NCBI GenBank assembly: GCA_945829225.1
Contig: CALZTY010000024.1
Coordinates: forward strand, 1-35,664
From: an uncultured Bacteroidales bacterium
GTDB taxonomy: Bacteria > Bacteroidota > Bacteroidia > Bacteroidales > Muribaculaceae
Direction of reading: 5' to 3'
Length of the DNA stretch: 35,664 bases
Shown: positions 16,709-24,184 of the stretch, in pieces
How positions within the stretch are numbered: the first letter of the stretch is position 1
Layout: each line of letters opens with the position of its first letter
Program-made: the position numbers and the translations under genes
The notes under the pieces: model-generated
Told to the model about the DNA's origin: nothing
Databases searched by the model: none
What the model saw: the letters and a program-made list of their open reading frames with translations, nothing else

Positions 16709-17410
16709 TCAGTGTGTTATAGTCTCTATTTTATCTAACAATCCGGGAAGAAAATCGGCGCACTCGCGCATGGAGTGGTAGACGACGTGGGCACCACCGG
16801 CATATAATTCGTGAGCCGGGATAGGACCGGTGACTACGCCCACGGTGAGGATGTCGGCGGCACGCCCGCTGGCGACACCCAGGGGAGCGTTGTCGATGGC
16901 GATAGCCTCACAGGCGTTCACGCCGGCGAGTTCCAAGCCGCGCAGGTATGGGTCGGGGAAGGGCTTGCCGCGCTTGACCGACGCCGAGGTGACGCGCTTC
17001 TCGGCAGGAAATACGCCCGGGAAATCGACTTCGAGGCGGCTGAGCAGGGAGTTTTGACCCGAGCCGGTGACCAGGATGGTGTCGATGCCGCGGCGGCGCA
17101 AGTCGGCTACCATGTCGACGGCACCGTCGATGAGCGACACCGGAGGCATCTCCACGAAGTACTTGGCCTTGAGGGCATAGAAGTCCTTTTTCTCTGCCTC
17201 GGTGGCTTCGCGCCCGAGGGTGCGGCGTATCATCTTGTCGATGATGGCAGCACCGGTCATGCCCTCGTAGAGGAAAAACTCCTCCTCGGTGGCTTGCAAG
17301 CCCTTCTCGTTCATCAGGCGCATCCATGCCTTGGCGTGGTTGGGCATCGAGTTGTACAGGGTGCCGTCCATATCAATCAAGGCGGCGCGTATGTGTTGTT
17401 GAGTAGTCAT
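16709..17410 (-). CDS. HAD superfamily phosphatase, beta-phosphoglucomutase-like (subfamily IA)
   Basis: A 233-aa HAD hydrolase. Motif I is 'ALIDMDGTLYNSM' (both Asp present), followed by an alpha-helical cap; motif II is 'ILVTGSG', motif III is the Lys in 'SVKRGKPFPDPYLRG', and motif IV is 'AIAIDNAPLGVASG', with Asn where many relatives have Asp or Ser (DxPxG). The 'GKPxPDPYL' signature is typical of sugar-phosphate phosphatases and beta-phosphoglucomutases. The substrate is unknown. The ATG overlaps the stop of the AsmA-like gene by four bases. Confidence 0.9.
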   Translation of the reverse strand: MTTQQHIRAALIDMDGTLYNSMPNHAKAWMRLMNEKGLQATEEEFFLYEGMTGAAIIDKMIRRTLGREATEAEKKDFYALKAKYFVEMPPVSLIDGAVDMVADLRRRGIDTILVTGSGQNSLLSRLEVDFPGVFPAEKRVTSASVKRGKPFPDPYLRGLELAGVNACEAIAIDNAPLGVASGRAADILTVGVVTGPIPAHELYAGGAHVVYHSMRECADFLPGLLDKIETITH

Positions 17411-20400
17411 TTTTTGGTCGGAATTATGGGTTGAGGAGGCGCCTCGATGAGACCCTCGCGAATGAAGATTGCCGAGTCAGCCGCCGAGATGGTGTCGGAG
17501 GACTCGTCGGGGGCGGGCACGGTGGAATTGTTGTCGATATTGAGACGGCGCGGGCGGGCATTGGCGACTCCGCGACGGAAGACGCCCTCCAACTCGCGCA
17601 CCAAGTTGATGCGGGTGGTGTCGGCGATAGCCACCTGTGTGGCGGTCTCGGCATTGAGGCGCGCACGTCCCAGGCGTATCTTGTATTTGTCGGGATTACC
17701 CTTGATGTTGATGCCAAACTTGAACGGTAGGGGCGACTTGAGCACGGCGATGTGGTAATCAAAGTTCATATCTAAGTCGTTATGCCCTTGTACACCAAGG
17801 CGATAGCGGTCAATGTTGAAGATGAACGGATACATGCGCATCATGTTGTCGCTCACGGTGAGTTCGACACTGAGGTGGTCGATGATGTTGTTTTGTTTAT
17901 CCTTGAACAGCAGCCACTTGCCTATGGAGCGGTAGGTCTCGGGGTCGATGAGTTCGAGGGAGTCGCCGGCAATCTTCACCGCGGCAGTCATCGAGGGTAT
18001 GACAAAGTTCATATTGCGGTCGATATTGCAGGTGGCAGCGATATCGGCATTGATGATACCGCTGAGGTCGCGCATCAGTGGCATGATGGAGTCGAGCGCC
18101 GGCATGAGGTTCATAAACTTCTTGATATTGAAGCGGTTGACCTGCATACCGAAGCCGAAATACATATCCTCGACACGCGGAGCGATGTACAGCGCCGAGA
18201 GGTCGACGCTACCGGCATCGGTGGCGGCATACAATTGGCTGAGGTTGATAGCACCGTCGCGAGCCTCCAATTGCCCGGCAAAGTTGTGCATGAGCATATC
18301 GCCATAGACGATATTGTCGGCATGCATATTGAATTTCAAGTCGATATTGGTGGGAATGAGGAGCGGACCGATGCTGTCGCCCTCGGCAAGTGCTTGGTCG
18401 ATGGCGTTGTCAAAGTCGGTGTCGCTGAAGTCGTCATTGTCGCCCAAGGCAATGCCCGCGCCGCTGTTGCGCAATGCCTCGGCGGCAGCCGCACCGCGGT
18501 AGAAGGTGCCCACTATTTGGTTGATATCGATGGTGTCTGAGGCTATGTCGCAGCGTATGCGCAGGGGGCGTCGTCCGCGGCGCGAGGTGAGGCTGCGGCG
18601 GATGTTGCTGATGGAGCCGTTGATGACAAAGTCGCTGGCGCCGGCGCTGTAGCGCACGTCGCGCATCACCACCGAGTCGGTGTTGAAGGTGGCGTTGAGA
18701 TTGCGTATGCGGTTGCGAATGGGGAATGAGGCTGTGTACAAGCCGGCGGAGCGGGCATTGATGGAGCCTTGGATATCCCAGCGATTGAGGATGGTGCGCA
18801 GGGTGTCGTTGATTTCCCAGTCGATAACCTCGGTCTGTGGCAGGCTGTCGCTACGCCCGATGTGTCGGCGATTGCCACGGCGGCGTTGCGGGCGCGGGTC
18901 TTTCTGATGTGCACTCAGCCGGATATCGGCATCGCGCAGGCGCAGGCGCTCGGTCTCCGAGCCGAAGGATAGTCGATTGAGTCCTAAGTCGAAGGTGAAC
19001 AGCGGGCGCTGCGGGTCGTTGGCATAGCGCTGAATGGTCACCCTGCCGGTGGTGCCGCGCATCTTGAGCGATGTATGCTCCTCGGGCAGGTTGAGCACGA
19101 ATTTGTCACAACTCAAGTCGCCACCCATGGGAATTATGTGGATGGTGTCGCGCACCATGCCCTCGTTGCGGTTGGAGGCGCCCACACCCGCTTTGAAGCC
19201 TATGAGGCGGAGGCTCGCATCGGGTTGAACAATGTCGGCGGAGTCGACTTTAATGACGGCGGTGAGCAGGCTGTCGGCATCGCCCACGCGGTTGTTGGTG
19301 CCGAAGGTGAAGCATGCTCGATGGGCATAGAGGCTCATCGAGGTGTCGGCGGCGGCATAGCGCAAGTCGCTGCCGTCAATATCACCGTGCAACTGCAGGC
19401 GGTGGAATTGGTTGCGGTCAAACATCGATGGCGAGCATACAAAGGAGATATCGGCAGTCAGTCGTCCGCCGAGTGCACCGCCCACCATGTCGAGTAGTTG
19501 GCGAGGCAGGCGATGGAGAGCCATAGCACCGCGCACCGTGCCACGCAGTAGCGGGTCGGCGAGCAAGCGCGAGGCACTGACATTTATGGTGAGGTCTGTG
19601 ACGGCATCGCGCAACTTGAGGTCGCTGACATCTACCGTGGCGGCATTGAGGTCTTTGCCACGCAATATGGCTGTTATACAGCCGCTTACATTATTCAGGC
19701 GTGTGGGTCCGTAAGCCATCTTCCCGGGGAGGACATCCACTGTGAGGCGAGCATGGGGGATGGTGTCGCGCAGCAAGTTGTAGGGGGCATCGAGCGAAGC
19801 GCTCAAGCCCACCGATACATTACCGCTGAGGCGGTCGAGCCCCCACTCGTGGCGCACGCTGTCGCCAAGGATGGCTAAGGCGCTGTCGAGGCACACGGGC
19901 TCCACCTTGAGGTCGAGGCTCTCGATAATCGCCTCGTTGCTGAAGTCCAAGCGCGTGTCGGCGCGGGCGCTCATCTGCGCGGCTGTCATTATAAAGTCGC
20001 TGAGAGCCACCTTCATAGGCTCGTCGGGCGACCAACATATTGATCCATCGATGCCGAAGCGCACATCCTTGTCGCGGAGCATATCGAGTAGTGGAGTCGC
20101 CACATCGCCGCTCACACCCAGGGTGTAGCCGGGCATATCGTTACTGTCGATGCCCATGCGCGACAGTGTCAGGGTGACATCATCGCCGGTGGAGAGGTCG
20201 ACATATCGTATTGGCTTGGGGTTGACGATGGCAAAGTGGCTGATGCTGATATCGGGCATGGAGCCGTCTGAGGGCTCCTCGGTGGCGGTTGATTCGCCGA
20301 ATATCATGTAATTGCCGTGTATACTATCTATATTATAGGTATTGACCCTCGGACCGTCAATGACCACGTCGCCCAGGGCGATGCGCCCGGCAATCAAGGC

Positions 20401-20763
20401 GGTGAGGTTGATATTGCCCTCGAAGGCATCAACGCACAGCAGGGTGTCAGCCGCCGCCGGCACATCGGCACCGACGGCACGCAGGCGTTGCATCGGCGTG
20501 GAGATAATCTGCAGACTATCAACACGTACCCGCGCGAAGGGCGCACTGCCATGCAGGCTTAATTCCACGCGCCCGATGCTCACCTCGGCGTCGAGCATAT
20601 TGTTTGCCATACGCTCTGCTATGGGCGTCAACTGCTTGGGACCCAGAATCACAAAGATAGTGAGCACGAGCAACAATATCAGTAGCACGATGCTCGCCAG
20701 GGTCCACAGCAGGATTTTCAACAGCCTGCGCCATAGGGGTTTGCGTGTCGGTGTGCTTGTCAT
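17407..20763 (-). CDS. Large AsmA-family (DUF748/TamB-like) envelope protein
   Basis: An 1118-aa protein with a basic N-terminus, one membrane helix (about residues 14-40, Leu/Ile/Val-rich) and then a very long beta-rich periplasmic region with recurring 'D-x-L-x-L/V' strands, as in AsmA, TamB and YhdP proteins. These form beta-groove 'bridge' proteins thought to move phospholipids between the membranes. The N-terminal 'ANNMLDAEVSIGRVELSLHG' is a typical AsmA start. The C-terminal portion ('DMNFDYHIAVLKSPLPFKFGINIKG' region, kept as description) matches the AsmA-like C-terminal domain seen in Bacteroidetes. The start is set at 20763, not 20790, because that ATG overlaps the upstream TGA (ATGA). 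It ends with another ATGA overlap into the HAD gene. Confidence 0.87.
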   Translation of the reverse strand: MTSTPTRKPLWRRLLKILLWTLASIVLLILLLVLTIFVILGPKQLTPIAERMANNMLDAEVSIGRVELSLHGSAPFARVRVDSLQIISTPMQRLRAVGADVPAAADTLLCVDAFEGNINLTALIAGRIALGDVVIDGPRVNTYNIDSIHGNYMIFGESTATEEPSDGSMPDISISHFAIVNPKPIRYVDLSTGDDVTLTLSRMGIDSNDMPGYTLGVSGDVATPLLDMLRDKDVRFGIDGSICWSPDEPMKVALSDFIMTAAQMSARADTRLDFSNEAIIESLDLKVEPVCLDSALAILGDSVRHEWGLDRLSGNVSVGLSASLDAPYNLLRDTIPHARLTVDVLPGKMAYGPTRLNNVSGCITAILRGKDLNAATVDVSDLKLRDAVTDLTINVSASRLLADPLLRGTVRGAMALHRLPRQLLDMVGGALGGRLTADISFVCSPSMFDRNQFHRLQLHGDIDGSDLRYAAADTSMSLYAHRACFTFGTNNRVGDADSLLTAVIKVDSADIVQPDASLRLIGFKAGVGASNRNEGMVRDTIHIIPMGGDLSCDKFVLNLPEEHTSLKMRGTTGRVTIQRYANDPQRPLFTFDLGLNRLSFGSETERLRLRDADIRLSAHQKDPRPQRRRGNRRHIGRSDSLPQTEVIDWEINDTLRTILNRWDIQGSINARSAGLYTASFPIRNRIRNLNATFNTDSVVMRDVRYSAGASDFVINGSISNIRRSLTSRRGRRPLRIRCDIASDTIDINQIVGTFYRGAAAAEALRNSGAGIALGDNDDFSDTDFDNAIDQALAEGDSIGPLLIPTNIDLKFNMHADNIVYGDMLMHNFAGQLEARDGAINLSQLYAATDAGSVDLSALYIAPRVEDMYFGFGMQVNRFNIKKFMNLMPALDSIMPLMRDLSGIINADIAATCNIDRNMNFVIPSMTAAVKIAGDSLELIDPETYRSIGKWLLFKDKQNNIIDHLSVELTVSDNMMRMYPFIFNIDRYRLGVQGHNDLDMNFDYHIAVLKSPLPFKFGINIKGNPDKYKIRLGRARLNAETATQVAIADTTRINLVRELEGVFRRGVANARPRRLNIDNNSTVPAPDESSDTISAADSAIFIREGLIEAPPQPIIPTKK

Positions 20764-21503
20764 ATCGGGCGTGTGGTGATGTGGAAACAACTCTGTTTAT
20801 ACTCAAATTTCACATAGCAGCGACCTTTGTGGCGCATATCATAGAGCACCTCGGCGAGGAGATTTTTCAGGTCCTCAAATGTGCGTGTGGGCGCCGTGCC
20901 GATGCTGTCGCAGATGAATTTACTATAACTGATATCAAAAGTCGTGCCATAGTTGTGAGTCGACTCCTCGGTGGCATTGCGGTTGACGCGACGCAGGCGG
21001 CTCACGGTGACCGGGGTGCGTAGCACGCTCGTGACCTTGATGCGGTAGTTGCCGCCGCCACGTGCGTTGAGCGAGTCGATGAACGTGCGCCCGATGTCGT
21101 GCAGGAGTTGCGCCGCCTCGGGTACCAAGTAGGGATATGAGTGGCTCAAGTCGTCGACATAATACTCGCGGCAAGTGGTGATATGCACCAAGGGGCGTGT
21201 GAGCCGTCGGATATCGTCATCGCAGGTGATGGGTTTGATGCCGAGGGCACGAGCAGCCGTCAGGTGCACGTGGTTGCTGTCGTTGAATACCTGGCGGAGC
21301 GGACCAATCATCGCCACACGCAGGCGTGTGCACCCTTCGTCGGGCGCCTCCGGCAGGTGTGCCTCGTAGGCGCTCGCGCTGTCTGCCGCCAAGATGGCAT
21401 ACATCAAGCCGCGGTCGGGACCACCGATCGGCTCCTCAGTCTCGTTGCCGCAGCCAATCAGCAATGCCGACATCATCAATGCTACTATTATACCTATCCT
21501 CAT
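20760..21503 (-). CDS. DUF5715 family lipoprotein, M15 peptidase-like
   Basis: A 247-aa lipoprotein with signal sequence 'MRIGIIVALMMSALLIGC', whose lipobox Cys is Cys18. The C-terminal half resembles DUF5715 and the M15 (D-Ala-D-Ala carboxypeptidase) fold: 'LRTPVTVSRLRRVN', then 'STHNYGTTFDISY' with the His and Asp of the HxxGxxxD zinc motif, and a final 'CFHITTR' supplying a His. The usual ExWHxH catalytic Glu is not obvious, so activity on peptidoglycan is uncertain. An upstream GTG at 21521 lies at the predicted transcription start, so I use the ATG at 21503, about 17 nt into the mRNA. It is the first gene of the operon running to aroC. Confidence 0.82.
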   Translation of the reverse strand: MRIGIIVALMMSALLIGCGNETEEPIGGPDRGLMYAILAADSASAYEAHLPEAPDEGCTRLRVAMIGPLRQVFNDSNHVHLTAARALGIKPITCDDDIRRLTRPLVHITTCREYYVDDLSHSYPYLVPEAAQLLHDIGRTFIDSLNARGGGNYRIKVTSVLRTPVTVSRLRRVNRNATEESTHNYGTTFDISYSKFICDSIGTAPTRTFEDLKNLLAEVLYDMRHKGRCYVKFEYKQSCFHITTRPI

Positions 21504-21525
21504 TATCTTAATCTTTTTCACCTTA

Positions 21526-21533
21526 CAAAGTTA
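21526..21533 (-). promoter_or_regulatory. -7 element of the DUF5715-asmA-HAD-aroB-ybaK-aroC operon
   Basis: TAACTTTG on the minus strand. The predicted start of transcription is near 21520, leaving a leader of about 17 nt before the ATG at 21503 and excluding the GTG at 21521 as start codon. Confidence 0.62.
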
Positions 21534-21606
21534 CAAACTTTCTGCCATTCCATCACCATCCACCCGCTAATTCCTTTCTCTCATATAGTATCTATACAGT
21601 TGAATT

Positions 21607-21687
21607 TACCTGTATGAGGGAGGATTTTTGGCGATTTTATCCCTCAATGAGGGAGATTTTTGATGATTTTCTTCCCTCTTACAGGGA
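21607..21687 (+). repeat. Three palindromic boxes at 33-nt spacing (operator-like array)
   Basis: Three 15-nt boxes lie at 21607-21621, 21640-21654 and 21673-21687, so their starts are exactly 33 nt apart. Box 2 is a perfect inverted repeat TCCCTC-AAT-GAGGGA; box 3 is TCCCTC-TTA-CAGGGA (5 of 6 pairs); box 1 is TACCTG-TAT-GAGGGA (4 of 6). The 18-nt spacers are alike too, both containing GATTTTTG and GATTTT. Box 3 ends 7 nt before the -7 element of the ATPase gene, covering the expected -33 region. This looks like a cooperative repressor site; no binding protein is known to me. Confidence 0.75.
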
Positions 21688-21694
21688 TTTTTCG

Positions 21695-21702
21695 TACCTT
21701 TG
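21695..21702 (+). promoter_or_regulatory. -7 element of the second DUF4143 ATPase gene
   Basis: TACCTTTG, 36 nt before the ATG at 21739. The longest in-frame ORF starts with a TTG inside this element, so that start is rejected. Confidence 0.7.
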
Positions 21703-21738
21703 TCGGCAGATAAGTATTATTTTTTATTCATTTGCGTT

Positions 21739-22911
21739 ATGATAGAGCCGATTTTATACGATTATATGCACGAGATGCTACGGCAAACCGACTACCGGCA
21801 TCTTCGCTATATGTATGACAAGATAGAGTGGGACGACCGCCTCATCGGCATCGTAGGACCGCGTGGTGTGGGCAAGTCTACAATGGTCTTGCAGCGCATT
21901 AAGCGACTTGCCGACCCGTCGAAGGCGCTCTATGTCTCTGCCGACAATATTTATTTCTCCGACCACACCATCGTGGGGCTTGCCGACGCATTTGTCAAAG
22001 AGGGAGGCTCGCTGTTGGTGATAGACGAAATCCACAAATACAAGCAGTGGAGTCGCGAATTAAAGAATATCTACGATGTGCACCCGCGGCTGCATGTCGT
22101 CTTCACCGGGTCCTCGATACTCGACATACGACAGGGAGAAGCCGACCTCAGCCGTCGTGCCCTCATGTATCATATGCAGGGACTATCGTTCCGCGAATAT
22201 TTGATGATAGTTCACGATGTCGTAACACCTGCCTATAGCCTTGAAGATATTGTTGATCACCGTGTGGAGATGCCGTTGGAGCATCCCCTGCCGTATTTCC
22301 GAGACTACCTTGCTCGGGGCTATTATCCCTTTGGCAACGAGTATGGATTTGTGCAGCGTATCAATCAAGTAGTGAGTCAAACGCTCTACACTGATATCGC
22401 TCAATATGCTGATATCAAGCCGGCTACCGCTCGACGGCTAACGCAGATGCTTGCCGTAATCGCTCGACTTGCTCCCTACAAGCCGAGTTACGAGAGCCTT
22501 GCCACCGAGGTGGGCGTGAGCAAAAATAATGTGCCCGACTACCTGGTTTTGCTTGAGCAAGCCGGTATGATAGGTATGCTTCGTGATGATACAGCCGGCT
22601 TGAGAGGACTCGGCAAGGTCGAAAAGGTTTACATTGACAATCCCTCGCTGATGTCGGTCCTTGCTGCCGACAAGCCTGATGCGGGCAATCTGCGTGAGAC
22701 CTTCTTCTACAACCAGATGCGTGTAGCAAATGATTTGTCTGCGTCGCGTGTGTCTGATTTCTACATAGCGCCCTATACCTTTGAAGTCGGAGGCAGGCAC
22801 AAGGGCAAGCGTCAAATCTCCTCGGTGGAGCATGGCATCGTGGTGCGCGATGATATCGAGTACGGCGGCGCCGGTATTGTGCCATTGTGGCACTTTGGAA
22901 TGAACTATTAA
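21739..22911 (+). CDS. AAA_14 / DUF4143 ATPase (second copy)
   Basis: A 390-aa orphan ATPase. Walker A is 'GPRGVGKST' (40-48), Walker B 'GGSLLVIDEIHKY', and 'VVFTGSS' follows as in sensor 1. A winged-helix-like stretch 'YESLATEVGVSKNNVPDYLVLLEQAGMI' lies near 260-290. The C-terminal DUF4143 region has 'KVYIDNPSLMSVL' and 'NLRETFFYNQM', then ends in a short beta region where 'DFYIAPYTFEVGGRHKGK' keeps the E-V-G-G-x-x-K pattern of this subgroup. The function of the family is not established. The gene has its own promoter with the 33-nt box array upstream and a strong hairpin downstream, so it is a closed single-gene unit. The winged-helix segment makes self-regulation through the boxes conceivable, which is inference. 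Confidence 0.9.
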   Translation: MIEPILYDYMHEMLRQTDYRHLRYMYDKIEWDDRLIGIVGPRGVGKSTMVLQRIKRLADPSKALYVSADNIYFSDHTIVGLADAFVKEGGSLLVIDEIHKYKQWSRELKNIYDVHPRLHVVFTGSSILDIRQGEADLSRRALMYHMQGLSFREYLMIVHDVVTPAYSLEDIVDHRVEMPLEHPLPYFRDYLARGYYPFGNEYGFVQRINQVVSQTLYTDIAQYADIKPATARRLTQMLAVIARLAPYKPSYESLATEVGVSKNNVPDYLVLLEQAGMIGMLRDDTAGLRGLGKVEKVYIDNPSLMSVLAADKPDAGNLRETFFYNQMRVANDLSASRVSDFYIAPYTFEVGGRHKGKRQISSVEHGIVVRDDIEYGGAGIVPLWHFGMNY

Positions 22912-22912
22912 A

Positions 22913-22960
22913 CGCGATGACAGCGGCACCCCGTGGCGGAGTGTCGCTGTCGCGAGTTTT
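22913..22960 (+). terminator. Bidirectional hairpin terminator between ATPase and PTPS-like genes
   Basis: Left arm CGCGA-TGA-CAGCGGCAC (22913-22929) pairs with right arm GTGTCGCTGTCGCG (22941-22954), with a 3-nt bulge and one mismatch, followed by GAGTTTT on the plus strand. It begins 2 nt after the ATPase stop and lies between two convergent genes. Confidence 0.7.
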
Positions 22961-22976
22961 AGAGATAAATTATAGA

Positions 22977-23540
22977 TTACTTCTTGTAGCCACACTTGGG
23001 ACATACACCCTTGTCGTTCAGGGCGATACCACACCACGGGCAGCGGTCGACGCTACCGGTGACGTCAAACTCTGCCGTTGCCGCATTCACACCGCTGGTG
23101 AAGGTCAACTTGGCAATGTTCAGTTTGTCCTTGAGCAACTCATAGACAATCTTTATCATGCCCTCGACGGTCATGGTCTCTTTGGTCACAACCAGGCGGC
23201 AATCGGGATATGCCTTGGCAAGCGGGGTGTCAAATGCCTCGCCCTTCATCTTGTTCTGCGGGTGTCCGTTCTTGATGCCCTGCTTCTCATATACCTCGAG
23301 AATTGCCGGCAACAGAGGGTCGTCCTCACGCAATACCAGTGCGTGGTCAAAGTTCTTGAGTACATCCCATGCAATCTTCTGGATTTCGTTGCACGGGAAT
23401 ACCATGTTGACACCCTCGTTGACAATGTCCTCGACCTCGATGGTCAATGTGCCGGTGTGTCCGTGGAGATACTGGGCTTCGCCCTTGAAGCCATAAAAGC
23501 GATGTGCATACTGCAGATCTAATGTTGCGATACTTCTCAT
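22977..23540 (-). CDS. PTPS/QueD-like protein with C-terminal zinc ribbon
   Basis: A 187-aa protein of the 6-pyruvoyl-tetrahydropterin synthase/6-carboxytetrahydropterin synthase fold. Catalytic-zinc ligands are His13 ('YAHRF'), His26 and His28 ('LHGHTG'). 'NFDHALVL' and 'VTKETMTVEGMI' match the family. The catalytic Cys of QueD (CxxxHGH) should be at position 22, which is Ala, with Glu21 before it. A C-terminal extension has a four-Cys zinc ribbon, C167-x2-C170 and C180-x2-C183. The reaction is therefore uncertain: it may be a QueD paralogue with a changed active site or a different pterin enzyme. It lies 4 nt downstream of a Fur-family gene, so it is probably co-transcribed and metal-regulated. 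Zur-regulated QueD paralogues are known in other bacteria. Confidence 0.82.
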   Translation of the reverse strand: MRSIATLDLQYAHRFYGFKGEAQYLHGHTGTLTIEVEDIVNEGVNMVFPCNEIQKIAWDVLKNFDHALVLREDDPLLPAILEVYEKQGIKNGHPQNKMKGEAFDTPLAKAYPDCRLVVTKETMTVEGMIKIVYELLKDKLNIAKLTFTSGVNAATAEFDVTGSVDRCPWCGIALNDKGVCPKCGYKK

Positions 23541-23544
23541 AATT

Positions 23545-23964
23545 TTAGGAGTTTTTAGATGTTAGTTTATGATTAACGGTAATTTGTACTTGGATTTCTT
23601 CGATTTCGCTGTCTTTAAAGTTGTGACTGACAAGGTATTGCCTGATAACCTTGGTGAGCCCGCTGTCCTTGAAGTCGACAATCGACTGCCCGTCAAACAT
23701 ATGGTGATGCTCGCCCACAGTGATGTCGTAGTAACTCTTGCCCGTGTCGGGATGATAAATCACCGACAATAGGCGCGACTCGACAAAGGAGTCGAGTATG
23801 CGGTAGACAGTCGACAAGTTGACCATGCTGTCCTGCGCGGCAACTCGCTCGGCTATCTCGTCGAGCGTGGCGTGGCGCAACTCTTGCATCACGCCGTAGA
23901 CCAATCGACGTTGCGGTGTCACGCGCAAGCCTGCGTCCCTTATTATATCTTCAACAGTTTTCAT
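23545..23964 (-). CDS. Fur-family metal- or peroxide-responsive regulator
   Basis: A 139-aa Fur-superfamily repressor. The winged helix runs from 'LRVTPQRR' through 'ATLDEIAERV' to the recognition helix 'VNLSTVYRILDSF'. The dimerisation domain has 'HHH' at 86-88 as regulatory metal ligands. The structural CxxC that usually follows is absent ('FDGQ' at 90-93), as is the second C-terminal CxxC, so it lacks the Cys4 zinc site. Whether it senses Fe, Zn, Mn or peroxide cannot be told. The ORF is open for 65 more codons upstream, but the promoter lies within that stretch, so the start is the ATG at 23964, only 5 nt after the -7 element (possibly leaderless). Two 7-1-7-like boxes overlap the promoter, suggesting autoregulation. 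Confidence 0.88.
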   Translation of the reverse strand: MKTVEDIIRDAGLRVTPQRRLVYGVMQELRHATLDEIAERVAAQDSMVNLSTVYRILDSFVESRLLSVIYHPDTGKSYYDITVGEHHHMFDGQSIVDFKDSGLTKVIRQYLVSHNFKDSEIEEIQVQITVNHKLTSKNS

Positions 23965-23969
23965 CGCCA

Positions 23970-24010
23970 CAAAGTTAATGCAAATAATTCGCATCTGCAA
24001 ATATTTCGCA
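23970..24010 (-). promoter_or_regulatory. fur-family promoter with two tandem 7-1-7-like boxes
   Basis: On the minus strand TTTG (23998-24001), a 20-nt spacer and TAACTTTG (23970-23977). Two 15-nt boxes, TGCAAATAATTCGCA (23979-23993) and TGCAAATATTTCGCA (23996-24010), are 17 nt apart. Each is a near inverted repeat of the 7-1-7 form used by Fur-family proteins; box one has 6 of 7 pairs. They span and flank the -33 element, where a repressor would block RNA polymerase. Confidence 0.65.
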
Positions 24011-24144
24011 AAAAAATTCTGAATATTCGGCATCTTACTTTGGAAGCAAATAAAGAAAGTAGTTGCCAAATAGTATTTTATGCTATCAAATAAACAATCT
24101 AAAAACAGACCTTTCATCATATTCATCATTTGGTAAAAAATTTG

Positions 24145-24152
24145 TACCTTTG
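24145..24152 (+). promoter_or_regulatory. -7 element of the AlbA_2 ATPase gene
   Basis: TACCTTTG, ending 32 nt before the ATG at 24185. No convincing -33 element was found in the AT-rich sequence upstream. Confidence 0.6.
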
Positions 24153-24184
24153 CAAACAAGCATTAATCTGTCAAATATCATTAT

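Noticed and set aside
21607-21687. Short CRISPR-like array
   Set aside because: The three units are palindromic, spacers are similar to each other rather than unique, and the array abuts a promoter; no cas gene is present. It fits an operator array.
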